Source: Paenibacillus_F chitinolyticus_A (GTDB lineage: Bacteria; Bacillota; Bacilli; Paenibacillales; NBRC-103111). From it: a stretch of DNA of 64,000 nt. The notes beneath the pieces were generated by a model that saw only the letters and a list, made by a program, of their open reading frames with translations, ran no database searches and was not told the DNA's origin. The DNA is taken from NCBI RefSeq assembly GCF_045038035.1, contig NZ_CP173427.1:4898001-4962000 (forward strand), read 5' to 3'. This document shows, one piece after another, positions 8,980-17,073 of the stretch. The position numbers were made by a program, and so were the translations under genes. Numbering within the stretch: the stretch's first letter is position 1; every line of letters begins with the position of its first letter.

Positions 8980-9747
8980 TCACGCGCCCCAAGGCGGTCG
9001 GACCGCAACGCCTGCCTCGTCCAGCGCCGCACGGACCGATCGGGCGATGGCCGCCGCGTGCGGGCCGTCCCCGTGCACGCAGACCGTCTCCGCGGCCAGC
9101 GGCACGGTCTCGCCGCACGCGCCGGTCACGACGCCGTCGCGCACGAGGCGCAGCACCTGCGCGGCCGCCTGCGCCGGGTCGCTCAGCAGCGCTCCCGGCT
9201 CCGTCCGGGGCGTCAGGGTGCCGTCCGGCCGGTACGTCCGGTCGGCGAACGCCTCGGCCGCCGTGCGCAGCCCGTGCGCCTTCCCGGCGCGGAGCAGCTC
9301 GCTGCCCGGCGGTCCGAGCAGCACGAGAGCGCCGCCGCTGACGCGCAGCGCCGCCCGGGCGACCGCATCGGCCAGATCGCCGCGTGCGGCCGCCATGTGG
9401 TACAGAGCGCCATGGGGCTTCACATGGCGGAGAGTGCCGCCTTCGGCCTGCACGAAGGCTTGAAGGGCTCCGAGCTGATACAAGGTCAGCTCGTAGACTT
9501 CTTCGGCGCCGACTGCCATCTCCCGGCGGCCGAAGCCGGCCAGGTCGGGCAGCCCGGGATGCGCGCCTACGGCGACGCCTTGCTCCAGGCAGAGCGCCAC
9601 TGTCCGGCGCATAACGCCGGGATCTCCCGCGTGGAACCCGCAGGCGATATTCGCCGATGAAATGCTCTCCAGCAGCTCCTCGTCCCGGCCGAACCGGTAA
9701 GCGCCGTAGCTTTCGCCCATATCGCAATTCAAATCGATCGAGACCAT
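8980..9747 (-). CDS. pxpA: 5-oxoprolinase subunit A (LamB/YcsF)
   Basis: 255 residues with the family signatures DLNCDMGESYGAYRFGRDEELL, SANIACGFHAGDP, GAHPGLPDLAGFGRR and HVKPHGALYH. PxpA, with PxpBC, performs ATP-dependent cleavage of 5-oxoproline (a damage product of glutamine and glutamate) to glutamate in the cytoplasm. It is the third gene of a pxpB-pxpC-pxpA operon, 3 bp after pxpC, with GGGGAG 7 nt before the ATG. The second half is markedly richer in GC than pxpB, which produces long spurious frames on the other strand and in other registers. Confidence 0.95.
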   Translation of the reverse strand: MVSIDLNCDMGESYGAYRFGRDEELLESISSANIACGFHAGDPGVMRRTVALCLEQGVAVGAHPGLPDLAGFGRREMAVGAEEVYELTLYQLGALQAFVQAEGGTLRHVKPHGALYHMAAARGDLADAVARAALRVSGGALVLLGPPGSELLRAGKAHGLRTAAEAFADRTYRPDGTLTPRTEPGALLSDPAQAAAQVLRLVRDGVVTGACGETVPLAAETVCVHGDGPHAAAIARSVRAALDEAGVAVRPPWGA

Positions 9748-9750
9748 GTC

Positions 9751-10767
9751 TTATCTCCCCATCCTTGCGCGTACTCCGGTCTGGAGCAGCCTCAGGTTCA
9801 TTTCCTGGCGCATCAGCTCCGCCTGCGCCTCATGCAGCGTCACTTCCGCGAAACGCACGGATGCTCCGGGAGCAAGCTGGCCCAGAACCGGCAGATCCGC
9901 TCCGATAACATGCCCGATTCGAGGATACCCGCCGGTCGTCTGGCTGTCGGCGGCCAGCACGATCGGCTGTCCGTCCGGCGGAACCTGGATCGTCCCGGGC
10001 GCCGTGCTTTCCGATAGGAGTTCGCCCGGAACGGACAGCTCCAGGGCGGGTCCCTGCAGCCGGCAGCCCATGCGGTCCGATTGGGGCCGCACGCGGTAAA
10101 CACTCGCGGTCAGGGCGTCCAGCCCTCCCTTGAACCGGCCGGTCTCACTGCCGCGGACGACACGAAGCACCGCAGGGTTCGCCGCCGTCCCGCCAGGTCT
10201 GACGGCCCAGGATGCCTCCCACGCGGCCGCCCGGACATCGACGTCTTCAGCGGAAGCCTGAAGCCGGAGCTCTGCCGTTAACCGCTCGGCGGCCGGAGAC
10301 GGCCTGCCCGGCAGCAGCTCGTCGCCCGCCTGAAGCGGCCGTCCTTCCAACCCGCCCAGCCCGGCGCGGGTGTATGTGCTCCGGCTGCCGAGCGCTAGCG
10401 GAACGTCGAAGCCGCCTGCAAGGGCGAGATAGCCCCGGCACCCGTTACGCCCGGTTCCGAGCGTTAGTACCGTCCCCGCCCGGATATATACGGGGCGCCA
10501 GCCGGGAACGGGTGTCCCTCCGGCGTATACCGCAAGCTCCGGGCCGCACCATGCGGCCAGCGTGTCTTGACGCAGCAGCAGCCGCGGACCCTGCAGCGTC
10601 CATTCCAGCACGGCCGCATGCCGGGTATTGCCCGCGAGGATGTTGGCCGCCTGCATCGAGAGGACGTCCATCGCCCCTCCGGAGACAAATCCGAAGCGCC
10701 GGAAGCCGAAGCGCCCCGTATCCTGCACGGTCGTGTACAACCCCGGATTTTCAACAAGCAGGCTCAT
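9751..10767 (-). CDS. pxpC: 5-oxoprolinase subunit C (biotin-dependent carboxyltransferase family, KipA-like)
   Basis: 338 residues beginning MSLLVENPGLYTTVQDTGR, followed by FGFVSGGAMD and, near the C-terminus, ADSQTTGGYPRIGHVIGADLP, all typical of PxpC/KipA. With PxpB it forms the subunit that activates or transfers 5-oxoproline. Its ATG overlaps the pxpB stop by 4 bp, implying translational coupling, and AAGGAGG lies 10 nt upstream. Confidence 0.95.
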   Translation of the reverse strand: MSLLVENPGLYTTVQDTGRFGFRRFGFVSGGAMDVLSMQAANILAGNTRHAAVLEWTLQGPRLLLRQDTLAAWCGPELAVYAGGTPVPGWRPVYIRAGTVLTLGTGRNGCRGYLALAGGFDVPLALGSRSTYTRAGLGGLEGRPLQAGDELLPGRPSPAAERLTAELRLQASAEDVDVRAAAWEASWAVRPGGTAANPAVLRVVRGSETGRFKGGLDALTASVYRVRPQSDRMGCRLQGPALELSVPGELLSESTAPGTIQVPPDGQPIVLAADSQTTGGYPRIGHVIGADLPVLGQLAPGASVRFAEVTLHEAQAELMRQEMNLRLLQTGVRARMGR

Positions 10768-11585
10768 CGGCGGTTCCCCTCCTTAGCCGTCTCCGTTTCT
10801 TCATGGCAGAGCCGCTCATAATCCGTTTCGTCTACGGGCACGAAGCGGACCGTGTCCCCCGCCTGCAGCAGCACCGGAGGATTGTGACGCGTCCGCAGCA
10901 GATCAAGCGGCGTACGGCCGATAATATGCCAGCCTCCCGGCGAAGGAAGGGGATAGATTCCTGTCTGGCTGCCTCCGATTCCCACCGATCCGGCCGGAAT
11001 GGCGACCCTGGGATTAAATCTCCGCGCAAGAGCCAGAGAAGAAGGAAGTCCTCCCAAATAAGGGAATCCGGGTACAAAACCGATCATATAGACCCGGTAT
11101 ACGCCTCCGCTGTGCAGCCGCACAACTTCCTCCGGGCTCATCCCGAGAGTACGTGCGGCGTCCTCCAAATCCGGACCGAAGGAGCCTCCATAACATACCG
11201 GAATAAAAATTTCCCGAGACGGAGAAGCTGGAAGAACCGGATGCTCCGCGGCGCCGTTTTCCAGAACACGCTCCAGATGCCGGCGGACCCAGGTGTAAAC
11301 GACAGGCTCCCCGCCTGCCAGCATGGCCTCGGTTTCTTCCAGCTCCGAAGGAGAGAAATGCCTGCCGGCGGCAACCGCCGCCTCTACGACGGAGTACCAG
11401 ACCGTGACCGTCGTATAAGTAGGTACGATCTCGACCAGGCCCGGAAACGGGCTGCGGCTGATCGTCTCCGCCGCCTCCAGAACACGCCGGTGTACTTCTT
11501 CGGATATGCTTTCACCCAGACGAAGCACGACGGCCTGGTCTCCAAGCGGCTCGAAAACGATTGCAGAACTGCATTTAGGCTCCAC
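10764..11585 (-). CDS. pxpB: 5-oxoprolinase subunit B (KipI-like)
   Basis: 273 residues, slightly longer than usual. Family signatures are FEPLGDQAVVLRLGE near the N-terminus, IGFVPGFPYLGGLP, and PAGSVGIGGSQTGIYPLPSPGGWHIIGRT. It forms a complex with PxpC. The start is GTG, supported by GGGGAG 9 nt upstream. First gene of pxpBCA. In B. subtilis KipI also inhibits the sporulation kinase KinA; whether that applies here cannot be read from sequence. No transporter or ycsI gene accompanies the operon. Confidence 0.95.
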   Translation of the reverse strand: MEPKCSSAIVFEPLGDQAVVLRLGESISEEVHRRVLEAAETISRSPFPGLVEIVPTYTTVTVWYSVVEAAVAAGRHFSPSELEETEAMLAGGEPVVYTWVRRHLERVLENGAAEHPVLPASPSREIFIPVCYGGSFGPDLEDAARTLGMSPEEVVRLHSGGVYRVYMIGFVPGFPYLGGLPSSLALARRFNPRVAIPAGSVGIGGSQTGIYPLPSPGGWHIIGRTPLDLLRTRHNPPVLLQAGDTVRFVPVDETDYERLCHEETETAKEGNRR

Positions 11586-11642
11586 TTTTTACGTCTCCCC
11601 GTTTCAAAATATCCCCTGCCGTGTATTATTTAGTAGACATGA

Positions 11643-11673
11643 AAAAAAGACCTCTGGCGGGAGATCTTTTTTC
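11643..11673 (-). terminator. Terminator of the MazF-like gene
   Basis: Stem AAAAAAGACCTC/GAGATCTTTTTT (11643-11654 and 11661-11672) with one mismatch and a six-base loop, T-rich on both strands. It lies between the mazF-like gene and the pxpB promoter. Confidence 0.75.
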
Positions 11674-11800
11674 GAAAGTCGAAGGAATCAACGGACTCCT
11701 TATATTTGAATTGTAATGGACCTTTGGGATACGATTCGATCAACCGATCAAACATATTTGTAAGTCGCTAAGACAATTAAACCACACCAAATAAGCTTTG

Positions 11801-12415
11801 TCAACCATGTATTTCCGAGGCGTTGTCAGGACGCTCATACAAATCCAGTTTTTCTTTGAGCGCGTAATTTTCCTGCAGCAGGCGTTTGATAAACGCTTTG
11901 TCCCTCTCTTTTTTGTCGAGAAGATCTTTATATTTTTTGAACATGCCCAGAGAAACCATCACTTTTTCTTCGATCTCGTCCATCTCTCCGCGGATGTTCG
12001 CCAGGCAGCTCCCCGTAATGCGCGACTTGCTGACAGTCATAATATTGGCCAGCAGTACGTAACCGGTAAGCTGCTTTTCTTTGCCCGCTTCCAAATACGT
12101 ATAGTTGCCTTTAAGTTCTACGGATACGCTCGGAATACCCGCGGTGTGCGTAATAGGCGCGATGATCGTGTTCCCGGAATGTTTGTTGCCGACGTCGTTT
12201 TGTAAAACGATGCATGGACGCTCTTTCTCTTCTTCGCTTCCGATGCCTTTTCCCAGATTGCATTTGTAGACTTCGCCGCGGCGCAGGGCGCGCGTTTTCG
12301 CTTTATCGGACATGGAGTCCAGATAGATTTTCGTTTTAAGCCACTCCAAGTAATCCTGAATGCGGGTAAGATCCGTTTTCAAAGGGCCACCTCCGTTGTG
12401 ATTGCGGTTTGCCAT
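11801..12415 (-). CDS. Orphan PemK/MazF-family protein with extra helical ends
   Basis: 204 residues from ATG 12415 (AAGGGG 10 nt upstream). The core (about 45-150) is MazF-like: RRGEVYKCNLGKGIGSEEEKERPCIVLQND and NTIIAPIT fit the PemK/MazF endoribonuclease fold. Unlike the usual toxin of about 115 residues it has a 45-residue helical N-terminal extension and a roughly 45-residue charged coiled-coil C-terminus. No antitoxin gene precedes it; the next gene upstream is divergent. Such long, antitoxin-less relatives may be housekeeping RNases or regulators rather than toxins (inference). Confidence 0.82.
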   Translation of the reverse strand: MANRNHNGGGPLKTDLTRIQDYLEWLKTKIYLDSMSDKAKTRALRRGEVYKCNLGKGIGSEEEKERPCIVLQNDVGNKHSGNTIIAPITHTAGIPSVSVELKGNYTYLEAGKEKQLTGYVLLANIMTVSKSRITGSCLANIRGEMDEIEEKVMVSLGMFKKYKDLLDKKERDKAFIKRLLQENYALKEKLDLYERPDNASEIHG

Positions 12416-12626
12416 GAACAAAATTCCCCTTTCGTGCTGTGTAAGAAATATTCTGTTTTAAGGTAAACTGGGTAACGGATGAATCTGCCGGACACGGACA
12501 CCGCTTCTGCCCGAGAAACCATTCCGGATTTCATTCGTTATACTAATGTATAAACCCTTTTTTACGAAACATTAAAACAGTGCAGTTGATCTTTCACTAC
12601 CCGAAAAAGGAGCTCTTGAAACCGCC

Positions 12627-13220
12627 GTGACTTGGGAATCTATAAAAAGTGTGCTGACCGAAGAAAATATTGCGCAGCTTTTGTCTCATTATAACTCTCT
12701 CGGTCCTTTGCCCGGTATTCTGCTGACGTTTATCGAAGCTTTCATTCCCGTTCTTCCGCTGTTCGTGATTGTCATGGGAAACGCCGCGTCCTACGGGCTC
12801 GGACTCGGCTTCCTGTACTCCTGGCTCGGCACGAGCCTGGGCGCGACCTGCCTGTTCCTGCTGTTCCGGAGACTGTCCAATACGGCGTTTATGCAAAAGC
12901 TGACCCGTTCGCCCAAATTGCGCAACGGGATGAATTGGATTCATAACCACGGGTTCGGCACGATCTTCCTGCTGAGCTGCTTCCCGTTCACGCCTTCTTC
13001 GCTGGTTGTGGCGGCGGCGGCTCTGTCCCGGGTCGACAAAATGGTTTTTCTGCCGGCTATCGTAGCCGGGAAGGCGGTTATGGTGTTTACCATGGCGTTC
13101 GTCGGGTACGACATCATGTCTTTTATCCGCCAGCCCTGGAAGTTCCTGATCGTCCTGGGCGTGATCGGCCTGCTTTGGCTGCTCGGAAAAAAATTCGAGA
13201 CCCGCATGCACCGGGCTTAA
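12627..13220 (+). CDS. TVP38/TMEM64-family membrane protein
   Basis: 197 residues with about five TM helices. The family core is visible: EAFIPVLPLFVIVMGNAASYG, then FPFTPSSLVVAAAALSRVDK and a C-terminal helix pair. It belongs to the VTT/DedA-like superfamily, some members of which are phospholipid scramblases or transporters. Start GTG; AAGGAG lies 14 nt upstream, which is long, so translation may be weak. Divergent from the MazF-like gene. Confidence 0.85.
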   Translation: MTWESIKSVLTEENIAQLLSHYNSLGPLPGILLTFIEAFIPVLPLFVIVMGNAASYGLGLGFLYSWLGTSLGATCLFLLFRRLSNTAFMQKLTRSPKLRNGMNWIHNHGFGTIFLLSCFPFTPSSLVVAAAALSRVDKMVFLPAIVAGKAVMVFTMAFVGYDIMSFIRQPWKFLIVLGVIGLLWLLGKKFETRMHRA

Positions 13221-13266
13221 AAAAACCTTCGCTGTGGGAAAAGCCGCTACGCAGCAGCTGCTTTGA

Positions 13267-13291
13267 AGCTCCTTGTCGAGGGGCTTTTTTT
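13267..13291 (+). terminator. Terminator of the TVP38-like gene
   Basis: Six-base stem AGCTCC/GGGGCT with one wobble pair, seven-base loop, then seven T. A second GC hairpin at 13300-13321 has no T tail. Nothing else is seen between here and 13470. Confidence 0.65.
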
Positions 13292-13469
13292 ATTTGTATG
13301 CCGTGCCGCTCGGGCACGGCTTCAAAAAAAGGCTTGGAAGCGGGCGGGCATGGAGTAAATCATTGACAGTTTGCTCCGCCTGCCCGGTCTTTATTCCCGC
13401 TGCCGTAAAGGATCGGTCCGTTCCACGCAATCCGCGGCGTCCGGCAGGACTTCCGGTGACCGGTCAACG

Positions 13470-14810
13470 TCACGAACGGATTCTCTCCTGCAGGAAGGCC
13501 AAGCGGAATATTTGCTTGGGGCGTCCTTTGGAAACGCCGCGTTCTTCGCCGATAACGTCGACAAGCCCGGCATCCTGCCAAGCCAGCAGGAAGCGGTGGG
13601 TGCTGCGCACCGTCACGTCGAGGACGCCCGCAAGCTCCTGCGCCGTGTAATCCAGCTTCCCGAAGCGGGTTACGTACGCGACCAGCCGGCTCAGGTAAGC
13701 GGGCGTCATTCCGGCCCTCCCCGCTTCCTTGATCAGCTCGGCGTCGAGCAGGGACAGGTCGAAGCGGTTCGGCTCCGTCATCTCCAGCGGACCGATGACA
13801 CTGCGGTCCTCGCGGACGATGAACGTGATGTTGCCGCCCGCGTCTTTGGAACGCCGCAGGGCAAGGCGGGCATGCGTACCCGCTTCGTTGGCGGAGCGGC
13901 CGAAGCCTATGCCGATGCTCAGCGTGAGGTCGTGCATGAGCGACAAATCTTTGGCCAGCGGGATCGATTTGTAGCCGCCCGTCTCCCGCTCGAATATCCC
14001 CCTGGTCGTCATGAACAGAAACTCGTCCCCGCCGAGCGTGTTCAGATACCCGTCGAGATGTTCGACGTAGTCCAGCACGATCCGGTGAAGGTCCAGCTTC
14101 ATCCGCTGCACTTCGTGCTCGGAGCCCGACCTGGCGGCAAGCCGTTCGAATCCGTCGATGTTAATGAACCCGATGACGATCTGGCCCTCTTTGCTCCGGC
14201 GCGTCTCCGTGGAGAGCAGCGCGCGCTGCAGCGAAATCGTCATATCGTGCTCGGTCGGGGCGATCCATTCGCTGCGCAGTCCTTCCTTCGTCAGAGCCTC
14301 CGCAACCGCCTTCATTCCCGTTAGGGCGACTGTGTCCGCCGACGCCCCTGCCCGGTGGAAGTCGATCAGCTCCTGCAAGTTGCCGTCGCTCTGTCCGCCG
14401 TAACAGACCACGTCCATGCCGTTCTCCCCGAGTTCCCTCAGCGCCTTGGCTACGACAGGCTCCGTCAGCCCGTCTACGGTCAGTTTCCCGGGGGAGCCGG
14501 TATGGCCGGCCAGATAGAGCGCACGGTATAAGCCCGTGCCCGTCAGCGGCACATAATGCGCCGGAATCCGGAACGCAACGCTCTGCTTGGCGAGGCGGTA
14601 TGTGTCCGGGTCCGTAAAAAGCAGCACCTCGGCCTGCTCGCCGAGACGCTGAACGTCCGGAAGCCGGTGCGGCTCCCCTTCCCATTTTAAAGACAAAGGA
14701 TGAAAAGAAGGAAAAGCTCTGATCGTCTCCTCCGCTTTTTCGAGAAGCTCTTCCGGACCTATCAGTCCGATCACGATTTCGTCCCGGCTGGGGGGTCGTT
14801 TTATTTCCAA
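13470..14810 (-). CDS. GGDEF-like sensor with C-terminal winged HTH, putative transcription regulator
   Basis: 446 residues if started at TTG 14810, which has AAGGAGG 9 nt upstream; an ATG abuts that site and cannot use it. The N-terminal 180 residues form an alpha/beta sensor-like region. A GGDEF-like domain follows (about 205-330) with an intact GGDEF at 260-264 but a poorly conserved Mg-binding region (INIDGFERL). Residues 375-440 form a helix-turn-helix (TAQELAGVLDVTVRSTHRFLLAW). The combination suggests a nucleotide- or metabolite-sensing DNA-binding protein rather than a plain cyclase. It is divergent from the small gene at 15041, with a perfect inverted repeat between them. Confidence 0.75.
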   Translation of the reverse strand: MEIKRPPSRDEIVIGLIGPEELLEKAEETIRAFPSFHPLSLKWEGEPHRLPDVQRLGEQAEVLLFTDPDTYRLAKQSVAFRIPAHYVPLTGTGLYRALYLAGHTGSPGKLTVDGLTEPVVAKALRELGENGMDVVCYGGQSDGNLQELIDFHRAGASADTVALTGMKAVAEALTKEGLRSEWIAPTEHDMTISLQRALLSTETRRSKEGQIVIGFINIDGFERLAARSGSEHEVQRMKLDLHRIVLDYVEHLDGYLNTLGGDEFLFMTTRGIFERETGGYKSIPLAKDLSLMHDLTLSIGIGFGRSANEAGTHARLALRRSKDAGGNITFIVREDRSVIGPLEMTEPNRFDLSLLDAELIKEAGRAGMTPAYLSRLVAYVTRFGKLDYTAQELAGVLDVTVRSTHRFLLAWQDAGLVDVIGEERGVSKGRPKQIFRLAFLQERIRS

Positions 14811-14921
14811 GCTGCACATCCTCCTTGTCCCTGGCCGGATTTCCGCTGCGATAAGCACGTACCTCGGCAATCCATGCGTTGTAGGCGTTTACATTCTTAC
14901 TCTATTCTAAAGAAAAACTTT

Positions 14922-14954
14922 ATTTAAAGACAAATCTTTAAATTGTCTTTAAAT
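14922..14954. promoter_or_regulatory. Perfect 12-bp inverted repeat in a divergent promoter region
   Basis: Arms ATTTAAAGACAA (14922-14933) and TTGTCTTTAAAT (14943-14954) separated by nine bases, so the half-sites are two helical turns apart centre to centre. It lies between the divergent HTH regulator gene and the small gene at 15041. This is a good candidate autoregulatory operator; the AT-rich arms and lack of a T tail argue against a terminator. Confidence 0.6.
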
Positions 14955-15040
14955 AAATTTAATGTTCTTTCTTTTTAAAAAACGGTGTGACGAATATCAC
15001 AGAGGACTTGTCATATCTTAATAGAGAGGTGAGTTTATTT

Positions 15041-15286
15041 ATGTTTGATATACTCATATACCAGAAGCAGAAAGTTAAAGTCAGCTGCGGCAATGATACC
15101 ATTACCGGTGTCATTTCCAATCACTACGAACAGTTTGGTCTGATTAAGATGGATAACGTCCTTCTGCCGATCGAACACATTCTCATGATTGAAGTTGTGG
15201 AGGAAGAGAGCGATCCGTTCTGTTATGCGGTCCTGCCCGCTCAACCGATTAATAAAGGAGCTTCCTTACGGGAAATGCTCTATTGA
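15041..15286 (+). CDS. Small DUF2642-like (Sm-fold-like) protein
   Basis: 81 residues from ATG 15041, supported by GAGGTG 9 nt upstream; the longer frame from 14987 has no ribosome site. The pattern MFDILIYQKQKVKVSCGNDTITG..., then NVLLPIEHILMIEVVEE, resembles small beta-barrel DUF2642/YuzF-type proteins seen in spore-formers. Function unknown. Divergent from the GGDEF-HTH gene and probably controlled through the inverted repeat at 14922. Confidence 0.65.
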   Translation: MFDILIYQKQKVKVSCGNDTITGVISNHYEQFGLIKMDNVLLPIEHILMIEVVEEESDPFCYAVLPAQPINKGASLREMLY

Positions 15287-15512
15287 GTGATCCGCAGCCG
15301 GCCCTTTGACCCGAGGGGCCGGTTTTGCTATGCCCGAAGGCTTTTTTTTCGTCCGGAAAAGGACGCTAAACCCATTAGACGAAAGTTTCTCCAAAAAGTC
15401 GCGGTCTGCGAAGAGGAAAATTTCTCTCGCCTTGTTGCTCCGGACGCGTTACGGTATATTGGGTACATCCGTTAAGACAAGAATCATTAATCTATGCAAA
15501 GGACGGGCTGTT

Positions 15513-16349
15513 ATGTCGCTTAAAACCCTCAAATGGCTGGCCGCTCTGACCCCTGCCCTGTTTATCGGAGGATTCGAGTTTATCCGGCATGAGTTCATGC
15601 TGAGCTATATGTCTATGGAAACCGGAAACTGGTACATTACGTTCCTCACTCTCCTCGTCTCCTACGTATTCGCCACCTGGATGTTCCGCAGTATTGAGCG
15701 TACCAATAACCGGCTGGCCCGCGAAACGTCCAAACGCGCCGTCTATGAAGAACGCGAACGGCTGGCCAGGGAGCTGCACGATAATCTCGCCCAGACGCTG
15801 TTTTTTATCAACGTGAAGCTGAAGCAGGGGAAGACCGAGGAAGCCAAAGCCGCCGTCTCCGAAATCGACCATCATCTCCGTCAGGCGATTTTCAATCTCC
15901 GGACCCTGCCCGAGGAAGGGACCTCTTTCACTCTGCGCATCGGCAAGTGGCTGCAGGACTGGGAAGTGCTGACCGGCATTGAAACCGTCCAAAATCTGCG
16001 GGCAACCGACGAAGTTCTCACGGCTGCCGAAGAAGTGCAGATTTTCGCCATTATCCAGGAAGCTTTCACCAATATCCGCAAGCATTCCCGCGCGACCCAG
16101 GCTTCTATCGACCTGGAAACGAGCGGCCCGGAATGGTCGCTCAAAATCGCCGACAACGGAGTCGGATTCGCGGAGGACGAATCCCAGCGGCACCGCTACG
16201 GCCTGACCATGATGCGCAAGCGGGCCGCCGAGCTCGGAGCCTCGTGGGAACTTCAGTCTTCGCCCGAAAACGGTACGGAGCTCTCCGTCACTTCATCAAG
16301 GAGGAAACCCCATGTCAGAGACCTGCTATCGCGTTCTCATCGCGGATGA
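15513..16349 (+). CDS. Sensor histidine kinase, LiaS/DesK (HisKA_3) type
   Basis: 278 residues from ATG 15513 (AAAGGA 9 nt upstream). Two TM helices (about 9-20 and 43-58) flank a short extracytoplasmic loop. The dimerisation helix carries the phospho-acceptor His in RERLARELHDNLAQ (His89). The HATPase domain shows EAFTNIRKHS and DNGVGF. The small sensor suggests sensing in or near the membrane. The gene overlaps the response-regulator gene by 38 nt in a different frame, so the last dozen residues are read through the regulator's start. With the next gene it forms a two-component system. Confidence 0.9.
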   Translation: MSLKTLKWLAALTPALFIGGFEFIRHEFMLSYMSMETGNWYITFLTLLVSYVFATWMFRSIERTNNRLARETSKRAVYEERERLARELHDNLAQTLFFINVKLKQGKTEEAKAAVSEIDHHLRQAIFNLRTLPEEGTSFTLRIGKWLQDWEVLTGIETVQNLRATDEVLTAAEEVQIFAIIQEAFTNIRKHSRATQASIDLETSGPEWSLKIADNGVGFAEDESQRHRYGLTMMRKRAAELGASWELQSSPENGTELSVTSSRRKPHVRDLLSRSHRG

Positions 16350-16980
16350 TCACCCCCTTGCCCGCCAGGCCATCCAGAGCTTGCTGGAAGACGATTCTTC
16401 ATTTACCGTCGTCGGCGAAGCCTACAACGGCGAGGAAGCGATCGCCCTCTGCGGCAACCTGCAGCCGGATGTGGTGCTCATGGATATCCATATGAGCCCC
16501 GTGAACGGCCTGGAGGCGACCCGCCAGATCAAACAGCGCTACCCTCATATCCGCATCGTCATCCTGACGGTGTCGGACGATGTAGCCGATCTGTTTACGG
16601 CCGTCCAGTTCGGAGCACAAGGCTATCTGCTCAAAAATATGGACCCCGACGAGTGGCTGAGCTACCTGCACGCCCTGCTCGACGACAATTCCCAGGTGGC
16701 CCGCCAGATGGCGGACCGGCTTATGCGGCGCTTCCGTCAATCGGGGACACCGGCCGCGTCCGGTCAGCCCCTGCCTCAGCTTACGGCCCGCGAACATGAA
16801 ATCGTCCTCTATGTCGCCGAAGGATACAACAACCGGCAAATCGCGGAAAAGCTGCTTATTTCGGAAAACACCGTTAAAAACCATATGAAAAATATTTTCG
16901 AAAAGCTCGGCATGGATAACCGCGTCCAGCTTACCGCCTATGCCGTGAAACACGGTATGTCACGAAAAGATCATAACTAG
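16312..16980 (+). CDS. NarL/FixJ-family response regulator, partner of the upstream kinase
   Basis: 222 residues. Receiver domain (6-120) with acceptor Asp58 in VVLMDIHM and Lys in YLLKNM; LuxR-type HTH (about 152-215) with LTAREHEIVLYVAEGYNNRQIAEKL and SENTVKNHMKNIFEKLG. AAGGAGG overlaps the kinase 3' end and sits just before the ATG. LiaR/DesR type. The following gene, ycnI, starts 94 bp further on and may be a target, or may be co-transcribed since no terminator lies between. Confidence 0.92.
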   Translation: MSETCYRVLIADDHPLARQAIQSLLEDDSSFTVVGEAYNGEEAIALCGNLQPDVVLMDIHMSPVNGLEATRQIKQRYPHIRIVILTVSDDVADLFTAVQFGAQGYLLKNMDPDEWLSYLHALLDDNSQVARQMADRLMRRFRQSGTPAASGQPLPQLTAREHEIVLYVAEGYNNRQIAEKLLISENTVKNHMKNIFEKLGMDNRVQLTAYAVKHGMSRKDHN

Positions 16981-17073
16981 GGGGCAAAAATAGCCCAGTT
17001 GAGTCATACTTTCTCCCGCCCGCTTTGGGTACAGTAGAAGTACTACAAGATTGCGAGAGAAAGGGAGTTACTC

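Noticed and set aside
8861..9727. 288-codon minus-strand ORF in another frame over pxpA
   Set aside because: Arg/Gly-rich frame caused by very high GC; pxpA itself has all family motifs.
10212..11633. 473-codon plus-strand ORF across pxpBC
   Set aside because: Pro/Arg-rich shadow of clearly recognisable pxp genes.
11801..12415. Complete type II toxin-antitoxin module
   Set aside because: No antitoxin ORF lies upstream or downstream on the same strand; only a MazF-like single gene is present.
13300..13321. Second terminator hairpin (GCCGTGCC/GGGCACGGC)
   Set aside because: No T run on either strand next to the stem.
14922..14954. Terminator
   Set aside because: The inverted repeat is AT-rich with no T tail and lies between divergent starts, so an operator is more likely.
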